From Marthasterias glacialis (Eukaryota > Echinodermata > Asteroidea > Forcipulatida > Asteriidae): a stretch of DNA of 64,000 nucleotides. The translations under genes were made by a program, and so were the position numbers. The stretch is from contig OU452219.1 in the NCBI GenBank assembly GCA_911728455.2, positions 27,660,211 to 27,724,210 on the forward strand, read 5' to 3'. Numbering within the stretch: the stretch's first letter is position 1; every line of letters begins with the position of its first letter. Under the pieces are notes generated by a model. The model saw only the letters and a list, made by a program, of their open reading frames with translations, had not been told where the DNA came from and searched no databases. Below, one piece after another: positions 26,501 through 38,500 of the stretch.

Positions 26501-29500
26501 CATGCTTAAAATTCTGTAAACATGGACAGTTTACCAGGGGCCCATTTCATAGAGTTGCTTAAGCACATATAGCAGCTAAGCACAATAAAATTATGCTTAC
26601 CAGAATATGGTTACCGGTCAAACTACCATGGCTTACATACAGTTTATGGCTGGTATCCTGCTCCTTTCTGCTTACCAGCAAATTTGTAAGCAATTTTTTC
26701 TGCTTAAGTAGCTCTACAAAAATGGTCCCTGGTATTTCTGCTGCCATATAATGGTGTCTTAAAGACTCCCATTATGCTGAGATTTGAATAATTTGTGTCA
26801 CTCTTGGTAAAAAGAGGAAGATTTTAACTATTAAGTACATTCATTAAGCAGATCGTGTTAGACTAAGACTAGTTATATTTGTACCAAAACACTTATGTAC
26901 ATACAAATAATGGGTACAAATAGTTAAGTCACGGTTAAGAACATAAACATGCCCTTGATATTGTTTACTCCACTGCTGTTCAAAATACATTTTTTCGCAT
27001 GCATTAAAACTTGCCTTTTAGAATATAATTTTGGTGCTCCATTCTCCCGCCCCCCTAGTCTTGATTGGCGATGCTAGGTTTTGTATTAGTCGGAGGGACT
27101 GGGCAAGTCAAACTGGCGTCTACTTGACTAGTTCGGCACAGCTGCCTGCCTTTTGCCAGGCAGATCAAAACGAGGCTCATTTGCATAATTTGTATCGAGG
27201 CATTCACCAACAGAGTTTGTGTATCAGATGTGTATGGTACCTAGACGTATGTAATGTTAGCGTTCAAGAAACTTTCCACCATTCACATAGGGGGAGACAG
27301 GGGAACAGTCTAGGCCGCCGTCTGCCCATCATTGTGTGCGATCGTTTCGTTTTATGACTATTCAAATCACAGTCATAAAAAACAATGTGGGCCGGTCCGA
27401 TTGCCAAAAGCATCAGAGACGTTCACTTTGATCCAGATGTTTGTTTGATGCAGATACCTCTTCTCCAGTAATTCGTGTTGCAAAATCGGCAAGTACATTA
27501 ACAAAATGAACGTCAACAATCAAAACTACCTCCCCCCCCTCCCCCTCCTCCAAAGTATAAATAAATAAATAAATAAAGCTTAAACAGATAATTGTTTACT
27601 ACGATAAATCAGATTAAACATAATTTAAAAAAATTACCTCAGATCCTGATCATGAGTATCCTCAAATGCACGAACACAAAATCTGAATCATTCTTCGGAT
27701 ATATATTTAGCATCCCCGTCATTGTTAATAAAAACTATCTTTATTTGTCAAATGTCAACTGATGTTGTCATGAATTCCCAAACAGACAGGAAGCTCTGTC
27801 ACCTCTGGTTTGGGGCATGAAAACTGTTATCTTTGGGTATAGAATGGAACAGGAAACCTTCATTTATCCTGGATGGAGTCAAAGTTTCAGGTACCTGATA
27901 TCTGTCTCGCTAGTAGAGGGGCAAGAAGTGGCTCATTCCCCCATGACAAACCCAAACGGACCCGGTACTTCAGGTACTTGTAAAGTATGTGGTCAGCACC
28001 AGAGTTGTTATTTTCCATGAGCACCAGTAACAAGTCCGTTTTTGTATGCTTTGAGTACAAGACAGTTTTTATGTGTACAGGTTTGAGTACAGAGATTAAG
28101 TAATCAAGTATGATTTTGAGTAGCTCAAAGTCAAAATTGCACATGCTTCCATTTTTTGAAATGATTTCAAACCCCATCTTTAAATCTACCAACAAACTAA
28201 CCAGCTCTCCGAGGCCTATCTTTGATGTAATTGTGAAAAAAACAAACAAACAAACAAACATATTTTAGAGGTCGCGCTACTTATAATTGTAATTTCAAAA
28301 GAAAATCCCTTAAAGTAAGTGTGAATATTTTTTTTTCTTTGATAGAATGCAAGTCAGAATAACAGTCAAGGTACAGCGCTTGCATTCCAGCCAGTCAGTG
28401 CCAAGGCCCTTTTCGACGAGGAGTCTGACGCCAAAGCCAGTATTGCTCCAACAAATAACAGGAAAGCTATTGGTGAGTATGAAGAGTCACATGCTTGGTC
28501 GGCTCGTAGGATCTTGTCTGATCAAGAAAATCTGGCAGGGGACTTCTCGTAATTATCTTCAATATTCCCGAGTGGGGTTAGTTTGGTCTTGCTGTTTAGC
28601 CTGATCCAGTCATTGTCAGGAGGTAATCATTGCCAGCTAACATGCTAACCAGAATTTTCAGAAGGGAAGTGGGCCGACATCCTCCAAAACACAAACAGGT
28701 CAAGCTGAGTTTTTGTTTTCACTTTCTTTTCTCCCTGGTTTTCAAGACATTCCACACTGAGCCACTTTTCCTCAAGCATGTCACCTGACTGAAGTGTCAA
28801 GATATGATCAGCAACAGCCTCAGTGCTGTTTTTATATCATTTTGTTTAAGCGTAGGAAGTGTTTGTGGTTGGGGTTTGGTTTCATGTCAGAGGTAAATTG
28901 AGTCGGCGGTTTGGGTGTGTCAAATAATATTGCTCAGATCTCAAGAATGCTCTGCGAACAGATCACATCTTCAATTATGGGGAGAGACTGTCTGTCAGAC
29001 TAGGTTTTGTCGGGGAGTTTGACTTTTGTTGTATTCTCAGCACCTGGAAAGCAAATTCGCTGTGAATCATAGCAAGTTTCCATGATGAGCTGGGTACATG
29101 TAAGTTCATTTTTTCACCCCAGTAGATTTTGCTGGAATAAGTGGCAAGGAGTTCTACCAGTGTGGAGTTGTTCCTTGGTTAAACTGCATAAGAAGCAGAC
29201 AGTTGTATTCTGCTAGTTTGTCAAGTGATTTAAAATAACTCCACAGCCCCCAGTGTTGATCACTCGAAACTTATAAATTCTTGTTTGGAAGATTTGGGGC
29301 ATTGCATGATGGAGATAACTGTTAGTTGAATCTTGCAGGTACACCCATGTATATGTAATTGATCTTTTTTTTTTTCTGAGAGGTGGTGGCTCTGAAAAGT
29401 GCTGGTTGGTTTATGGCTGTTGAATTTTCTTTCCATCTGCAGAACTGTCCAAGCTCGTAGCCAACCTGGAGCATATTCAGAGCAAGCTCGGTGATGCAGA

Positions 29501-32500
29501 CAAGACGGAAAATCTGGAATTCCTGAATCACCTCTTCCACAACGCAGACTTCCAGCAAGCATTGAAGGTGCACAACCGGATCACCCATGTGCACCAACAG
29601 AAACAAGTGCCTTTGCCTGTAACCGGCAACGTGGAGCAGCTTGCTGCTGAGGTAAGGGACCTATCATGCCCCTCAACAGCCCAGCCAATATTAATCAACT
29701 AATCCTTAAAGCTTTGCCCTTCATCCTTTGGCTAGTAGCAATCTTGACTGTGCACCAAAGAGTCTTGTGAGAATCCCCTTACAATGCAAACAAGCTGCGG
29801 CCATTTTTAATACAAGTGGTTCATTTCGTGTGTGGCATAGTGCGTTGCTTTGCAGAGTAGAGGCGAGCATGTTGTATGCGTTAACCCATGTGGGTGTGGT
29901 TAGTGACGGTTGCTGTGGTGGTGTGGCTTAATAGATGAGTCCGTTGAAATACACAGAATGGTAACCACAATATATGCCCAACCAGCTCCTCCATTGAGCT
30001 ACATGTCTTGAACAATCACCACTCCATTCATTATGGTGTGTTTTCATCATACCGAGATTCAAATGTGCAAATGAACCTTGCTTAAAATGAATCATCGTCA
30101 CTGAGATTTTTAAAAGAAAATATACCAGCCAAAATACCATGTATTGTATCATGTTTCTGACTGGTTTTGTTAGCAGACAAAAATGCTGATAAACATATGT
30201 CAAAGGAAAAAGCCCCAATGTTTTTCTTTGGTGTTCAAGGCTGGCGAACTATGTGCTTCTGTCACCCTCTCCATTCTCTAACAAGGGTCCAAGTTTGTGA
30301 AGCTGTTAAACAGAAAATTTAGCAGTTGATTTGCTAAGCACAAAGTAGCAGGGTACCAGTGATAATCAAAATGTATTGCATGATGTTTTGGCTGGTAACC
30401 TGTTTCTGCTAAGCAAGATTTTTCTTTGCAAAGCAATTGTTTTTGGCTGAACAGTTTCGGTATTATCATTATTACTTTTATAACTGTCTAGTAATGAAAT
30501 CCTTAAAAGTGACTATGTGTGTAAAGAAGAACGATAAAGAAATTTAAGTTGTACATGAGCAGGACAACCTCCAACTTACAAATGTCTGAAAAACCAACAG
30601 AATCAGGTATGGACTGAAAATCAAATCCGCATACAAGGCTCCGGTCCGGGATTCAAACCAGGGTCCACAGAAGTTAGAAGGCAGGGAAGAAACCACTGAG
30701 CCAACCCGAATAGACCGATCCGTTAAGCCCCGCCTACCTTAGCAACTGTCTGGCAACAGCACATGGCGTGACTTTCTTGCCTTGATCGCAGTGGTGGTTC
30801 GGTTGCGGCCACACACATGAATTGGATACACAAACGTACATGGTTTTCGTGAATGGTATGGAATTAGTTTCGTGGCCTTTTGGAGCAGTGCCTAGAGTCC
30901 AAAGAACAATGCAGACAGGAACACTGTTTAACCACTTTTACATGACTGTACAGGGACCACTGCTGTGGGTTTTGCACCACCAGAAATACGAAAAACTAAA
31001 ACAAAACTAAACCAAAGTTAGTACAGTTGTGTGTGCTGTTGTATGTCAGAACAATGGCGGCGGTTTGTTCACTTTTCTAATGGGATTTTTAACGTGTCGG
31101 ACCTTTGTTGGACTTTCAGTGGTATTGTCGAGGCTGTGATTGGTCAATACGGTAGTAGGCGGGGCTTAATGGATCAGTCTATTGGTCCCTTGTCTAGCTT
31201 TACATCTTGTTGGGAATTGCCAGCAACACTTAACCCTGGAAGATGTATGTCTTAGGAAGTGTAACGCGTACTCTCACAAGATATCTTTGAGAGATACGAG
31301 GGCTTCTACTTACTTGGAAGAAAAATGGATTGTTCATGAATATTGTGATCCATCTTGCTTAAATATACCTGACCTTAAGCTTACCCCTATGGGTTGAAGA
31401 TTGATGCTTAGATGCATTGCTAAGTTTATCCATTACTGGGGGATGTATTTTGGAGGAGTTAGCGGGAAGTCAGGAAAATAGATCATGAAGCTGGTGATCC
31501 ATCTATCTTATCCCTGAAGCTCAACCCCTGAGGTATTTTAGTCGCACCTTCCTCTTGTCATTGGATAAGATTGACAGACTTACGTGTGAGCAGACAGACT
31601 TACGTGTGAGCAGACAGACTTACGTGTGCTTGTTTACAAGGTGTAGTCTTGATTGGCGACGTTCGTTTTGTTAAAATACTCGCTGATTTCGCAACACGAA
31701 TTCGCAACATGAGTTACGGAAGAAGAGATATCGGTATTAAACAAACATCTGGATCAAAACGAACGTCTTGATGTTTTTGGCGCTGGGACCGCCCACATTT
31801 TTTTTATGACTGTGATTTGAATAGTCATAAAACGAAACGCACGCACACAATGATGGGCAGACGGCGGCCTAGACTGTTCCCCTGTCTCCCCTATGTGAAT
31901 GGTGGAAAGTTTCTTGAACGCTAACATTACATACGTCTAGGTACCATACACATCTGATACACAAACTCTGTTGGTGAATGCCTCGATACAAATTATGCAA
32001 ATGAGCCTCGTTTTGATCTGCCTGGCAAAAAAGGCAGGCAGCTGTGCCAAACTTGTCAAGACGCTAGTTTGATCCAGATTCATAGACTTGCCCAGTCCCT
32101 CCGAGCTAGTCGATGTTGCGCCCTCTTTTATCAGTGACTAACACAAAAACTAGGAGCGCCAATCAAGACTATGCAAGGTGCTGTGGCACAATCTGCAGCC
32201 AACCATTCCAGAAAACACTTTTGTTACATTGGTGCCTCCTGTTGTCATTCTGAAGTTGTTATGGGAATGGCTTTTACTCAAGAAAAACTGCCTGAAACTA
32301 ATTGAGCATCTGGGCCCAATGTCATGGCACACTGCTTACCATAGCATTCTGTGCTTACCCGGAAAGCATGTATCTCTGTGGGCAGTAAGTGTGCAAATCC
32401 ATGATAATCAGTGTCATGAAATTGGGTCAAGGCAGTGCCATTATCGCAATCCATTACTCTTTATCAGTATTTTTCAACGACAAACCACTGATTGTTTTGT

Positions 32501-35500
32501 TTTTTGTCTTTGGGTAATTTCAATTGACAACCCAACCTTTTATCATTAGTACGAAATATGGATTGATTGGTCAACTGGGCTCTTTAGGGAGACCGATATG
32601 GATTTCTTTTTTTAAAACAATGAGTGAGATAACTCTTAGCAAGCCTTGGAAAGCAAATTCGTCGTAAATCACAAAATTTATTCGTTAAATGTATGATGCA
32701 GGATTGGTAAGAATTGACAAAATAAAGTGAAACACCCCATCGTCAAATTCACCGGATCCTTTGTGAGATTACACATGTGTTTTAAACTAAGCACAACAGT
32801 TTGCTTGGTAGGCTGTATGGTGTATATATCGAAAGTTGGAGGATCAGAAATCTTTATTGAAAAACCCAAAAAACAAAACCCCCAAAACATTGATGTATGA
32901 TTACCTTTAACATTAGGCCCTGGAGGCCTTTCACTTTCCTATAAATACTACAGATGTCCTGGATATGAGGGCCTATTTCTGGGCCAGGAAACAATTCAAA
33001 GCTTAAAACTGTGAGAAGTTACTTATCTCACCGGACTAACTTTCCATGGCCGCACATTTTTTTTTAGCTGTGGGTTTTAGATATTCCTCATGAATCAGTC
33101 ATTTGCGTGAAATAATTCAGCTCTGCGTGTCAAACATTTCAGCAAACTTTAACCACTGTTCATCACGCAAATCTATTACGTGAGTGTTTGTGCATCACTG
33201 TACACTGGTCGCGCAGCACTATACATCGTCCTGCGCCAACACGCTAGCGTACACATACACACGACAGGCATGTATGGGAGAACGAACAAAGCGGAAAACT
33301 GCGTAACACTGAGAGCTGAATTTTTTTCACAAAAATGACGGATTTATGAGTAATATATGACATCCAAAACCTACACCAAAAAATGTATGAGGCCATAGAA
33401 TGTTAATCCGGTGAGATTAGCAGCTTCTTCCAGGTAAGATTTGAATTTTGGAACTCTGAAAATTGTCCTCCCCGGAAACGGACCCTCAAATCTGCGACTC
33501 TGTATCTGTACAGAGGAAGAGAGTCCTACATTCGGGCTGCCTTTAACTCTGCCTTGGATGCCTCATCAATCATCATGGGTATCGTAGTCCTGGAGAGGAT
33601 GGCTGTCAATTTACACTGGAGTGGTAATTTGCTCTCATCTGTTGGCTGCAGTGAGGCAAGAAATAAATCTTGTGGGAATTTCAATCTAGAGGGCTTGCTG
33701 ATAAGGATCACTCCTTGGTGGTTCTGAAGGATGATTTATAGAGTCTTCTATTTGTGTTGTTTCATGCTAATCGCTCATCTGTTGTCTTGGTCTTCCGGCA
33801 TGTAAAGCTATCCCTGAAGAATTTAATCGGGAGGAGAGAAACTTCATCTTTCATCTCATCTTACTTCTTTAGTTTGTTGATCCAAAAGATAGGAGTAATT
33901 TCTTTTGCTCTTATTAAACTTGAGGACAACATCATGTCACACATGATCTCGGAGAAGGCTAAAAGTTATCGCCAGAGAATTTTATCAAGATGGCCGCACA
34001 GTTACTCTTTCAGTCATTTATGAGTCACAGCATTTTTGCCCGATTCATCTAAAGTTTTTGGGGCAATACTTTTCTGTATGTTTTGGGGATGATCTTGCCA
34101 TGAGTCAAGGAAGTTCCCTCTGGAGAATTTCATCATGGAGAAACATCGTCTGTCATCAAAGGATCTCTGCTCCATACCGATGATTACGTTTTTGAACACA
34201 CCTGTTATTCTTACTTAATGGAACATGTAGCATCTAAATTACTCAGTAGGGCTGTGGCAGGGAAAGCTTGTTATCTTCGGGAGAATTAGTCAGATTTTTG
34301 TTTGAATACAAGGGACAGGGATCAATCATCGGTGCTCGGACATAGGGAATCCATTAGTCAATTTGTCCTTTGCACAAGATGATAGCAGTAGGAATTCTCC
34401 CAAGTTTTAGGCCTATATTAGAAACCGTTATCGGATATGGTTCTGTCAAGACAGTATGTTCTGTATTGGTCCTCTGAAGGTTTTGACAAGCCTTCTTTAG
34501 TCTTTTTTCTTTGAATGCAAAGCCTTTGATTTCGTAGTTTCAATTGCTTTTGAAGTTGCATGGCCTGATTTTCGGTGAAGGAACAAATTTTTTAGAGAGT
34601 GTTTGTTTGACTCAGTAAATGAATTTTGACAAGGAAGTCCAGGGTCTGTGGCTTTTTTTTTTTTTTTTAACATGTGATGTCACAGGTTACATGGTCTATT
34701 TGTTTGAAAAAAATTGAATGAAATTTGAGAGTAATTAAAAAATTAACAGTTCTAATCAACTCAAATTGTTTCGAGTATAAGCCTGCATGTCCGTTCACAT
34801 GCTGAAACATTTATGGATGGTTTCAGGAAAGTTTCAACTGTCTAGAAAAACTTCTCATGTGACTTTTTGTTGTGTTTCTTGTCTTAAGCTCAAGATCCCT
34901 GAACACTGTGGACTTGGATTAACAGAAGCCGTGTGTGTCTCCATGCGAGAAAACTAAAAACCCAACAAACTGCTTAAGACTTTTTTCTTGATTCTGAATA
35001 AAACATATGATTTTAGATAAGAAGATTACGAGTTCAAGTCTGTCGCCGGTTATGGTTTGACTTTCTCCAGATCCTGCATCCCAGCTGGGACGGGTACTAT
35101 GATGGAGTGGGATTTAGTGTGTGTAAACCGAGCAGCTCTATTTGGTTTGGATTTGACCTCCGTTCAAAACAAGGACAGATTCCCCTGCTATCTGTCAGAC
35201 TTTGAATTTTGTCTCATCCGTTTTAAATCTGTGGAATTAGGTGGCCCAGGGATGTAGATTATTATTTTGTATTTGTGATTTTATGTGACAATCAAAGCTA
35301 ATTGATGGAGAACAAGTGTTAATAAATTGTTTGACTCTTCTCTGTTGTGTGAATTGACACTTACTTAAAGGCGCTATACAGGATTGGGGAAGGATAAAAA
35401 AACATTGTGCACACTAAAATCTGGTGCGCACATTGAATCTGTGTGCGGTTTCCAGCATGGGTTGTCGCTGGTTCGCGGCTTAAAGCCTGGGGCAGCGTGG

Positions 35501-38500
35501 TCAGTGCCGCACAGTCCCTCAGCAACTTTAGCTTGTCAACTAAAAACTACACAGCATGCAGGCTGTATTGTAATAAAATGACAACATGTAGGATGTACCC
35601 TGGATAAACTAAAGAATTATTTACATTTTTAATAGCCGTATTTTTGACAGAAAGAGGGCGCAATACTAATTTTATTTTAAAAATTCAAACATACTTCAAA
35701 ACAATTTTATTAGAAATCTATTTGCATCTGGTTTATCACACTATTTCTATGGTTTGACCCCCAATCTACCCCAGAGGGCGCCCTCTTGCTGTAAAAAATA
35801 AGGCCTATTATTAAGGCCTTTTTTGTGTGTTTTTTTCCCCTTTTCGGCAGGCTGATTGTCAAAACTCAAAATGCCGTGAGGAAGACAACAAAGTTTTGAA
35901 GAGATTGAGTATCGCGGGAAGTCATGCAAAAGACAGTTTGTGAACTAAGAAATTTGGCGCTCGGCGTTCGCTCACAGTCATTTCCCGAACTTTACGATTA
36001 TCTTACAAACTCATCCCTGAAAGATTGATCCAAAGTGGACATGCTGGCTCTCTCACTCCCACTCATTAGATTAATAACCATGTTTCATCTCATCTGTAGA
36101 ATGATTTATTTGTCTTTGATACCTTGCAGGTGAAAGTGGAGACTAAGGCCTCATCAAGTCATGAAGCAGAAGAACTCAGAGGGATTCTGGAGAGGCTTGA
36201 AATCATGGTAAGAAATTTCAACTTTTGTTTACCTCAAGTCTAATCTGTCGCAAACTTGTTTCTCACTCCTATTATCATATTCGCTATTTTACGAATGGTC
36301 CTTCGTTTTACTCAAGATGAAGTGTATGAGCTTTTCTTGCTCTTTCATTGGGCGTTTTGTTGTTATCTGGAATGGATTTATGTCTGTGATGGTTTGTTTA
36401 CTTTGATTTATTTATTTTCGTGCAGAGAAGACATAATGTTCTTCCTTTTAAGTCTGTGTTAAAACAAAAGTTAGAAAGGTTAGAAATGAATACTAGTCAG
36501 ATCCCTTTTTGATTTAAGAAGAATCAGTATTGGTTATTTCAGTTGCACACAGGGAACGTGATGTTGACAGTATCAGGCCTGATACCTCACAGAGGCAATT
36601 ATTGCCTATTGTCATTGCCTTAGTGCCCTTGAAACGTTCTAATAGGAATTAGCAATTTCCTCATAGAGGTGCCCTTTACCAAGGAGAAAATGCCTTGGTG
36701 CCCTTGCACTTTCATGAACGGAGCAATCAAGCCTGCAGTATGATACTGATCTATTAATGACAGTTACTAATTCCCAGAGTTTCTGGCAAGGTTGGCAGCA
36801 GATTGCACCCATCACATTGCAAACCCTTACATAGTGCTTTGAACAAGTCTCATATGTGGCGTTGCGTGGCCATGTGGTCTAGCGCACCGGACTCAAGCCC
36901 TGGTGTTTCTGATCAGCAGAGTGTGGGCTCGAGTCCTAGTCTTGACACGTGTGTCCTGAAGCAAGACACTTAACCATTATTGCTTCGTCCTTCGGACGGG
37001 ACATAAAGCCGTAGGTCCCGTGTTGTGTAAAGCACGTAAAAGAACCCAGTGATACTTATTGCTAAGAGAAAGGGTTTGCCCCAGTGTTTCTGGCAGTGGC
37101 TGCTGAATGCACTGCAGCACCTTGTAAACCCTTATAAGGTGCTACATAAATGGGTCTCATAATTCAAAAACTTCAAAATCTGTCAGAAAAAATGACAATA
37201 ATAAGCGCCTTGAGTACCTAATTGCTGGTAGATACGTGCACAATATAAGACTCCGGTATTACTGCTATTATTATTATCATATTTCAAACACAGCTCTGTA
37301 TACCTGTCATAAAAAAAACAAGCTCTTTCATGCGTGTCCATCAGATGTGATAATCACTTTTTTATTATTTTTGTTTTATTAAACCGTGTTCGCTTTCTAG
37401 GGAATACGTTTAATGCATAATTGCGATTATTGAACATTGGGCAACAACCCAAACGATGTAATACCCAATAAACACTCTCTTCTGAACTCATTCAATCCCT
37501 AGTTTCAGCATATTTTATGAGTTTGTTTTTTTAATTTCCCCCGCCTCATGGAACTCTGTTAAAAGGTTTTTTGTTTAATTGTCCAAGACTGTCATTCAAA
37601 TAACTGTACCATCAATCAATCTTATTGCAAGCGTAGGTTGACGCATTTAAACAAAAGAACCCTTATGTTTTGTTTTGTTTTTCAATATAATTCTTTTTGT
37701 GCCTTCTTTTACGCGGTGGAAGTCGCGTAGATTAGAGTGGGTGTTTTTTAATGGCCGGTTTTTATTTTTATAATTTTTTGTCTATAATTGATGCATGTAC
37801 CCGGACAAATATAATCTCTTTCACACTAATGGATTGTGAAATTAATGCAGGTGTTGCAAATTTTTGTTGGGGGGAGGGGATTTACTACATTTACGATCAA
37901 ACAGGCATTTATGATTTTTCCTTTTTACGGTTGCGTGAAAAGAGTGATGCAGTTTTTTTATTACAACACTTTTTTTTATAAATAAAATAGGCTCCCATAA
38001 TAACCATAGGCTCCCATAGTAACCAACGCTAAATGCTAAATATTCAAAAATACTCAAAAAATACTAAAAAGTCTCTCAGCCTCTAGAAAACAAATCGAAT
38101 ACATTTTCTGACAACTGAACTTCATTTTTCTTTTTCAAATTTTAGTAGGTAAGCCGTTGAGAATTTTTGCTAGGCTGACCTAAAATAAAAATACCCCTGA
38201 ACGAGTAAACTGGCCAGAGTTCATCTTGGAAAAATGACCCTACACTGTTTAAGCAAAATAGGGCCATTTTTAGAGGGCCAGTCTACACAAAATGCTCCAG
38301 GATGGAAGTTAACAACCCCAGGGGCACAATGTTGGACCATTTTTTAACAATCCATAAAAGCAAGGACCTTCAAATCTTTGATTTACAGAAAAAGCTGTGG
38401 GTTTACATTTTGTTAATGAGGCTCAGTGCATGGATTTCTCTCTATTTAGTGTAGTGCACCCTTAGACAAGACAACTTTAGTTGTTGACGCCCTCTAGTGG

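Larger units (their letters stand above)
17548..28345 (+). other. PALS1 intron after visible exon 1 (10.8 kb)
   Basis: Holds two MITEs (17881, 18513), repeat E copies, the nested tandem region 20690-21900, the LINE remnant 24528-25425, MITE family D (26182), a GGGCCC MITE (26537) and MITE family C copy 1 (27056). No further exon was recognised. If an exon equivalent to the vertebrate Arg/Gln-rich segment exists, it should lie here. Confidence 0.7.
29652..36129 (+). other. PALS1 intron after visible exon 3 (6.5 kb)
   Basis: The first half holds a partial GGGCCC MITE, a SINE, MITE family B, a 20-bp tandem repeat, MITE family C copy 2 and the ATCTCACCGG MITE. From 33418 to 35632 no repeat was recognised and the text is of high complexity. 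Confidence 0.7.
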
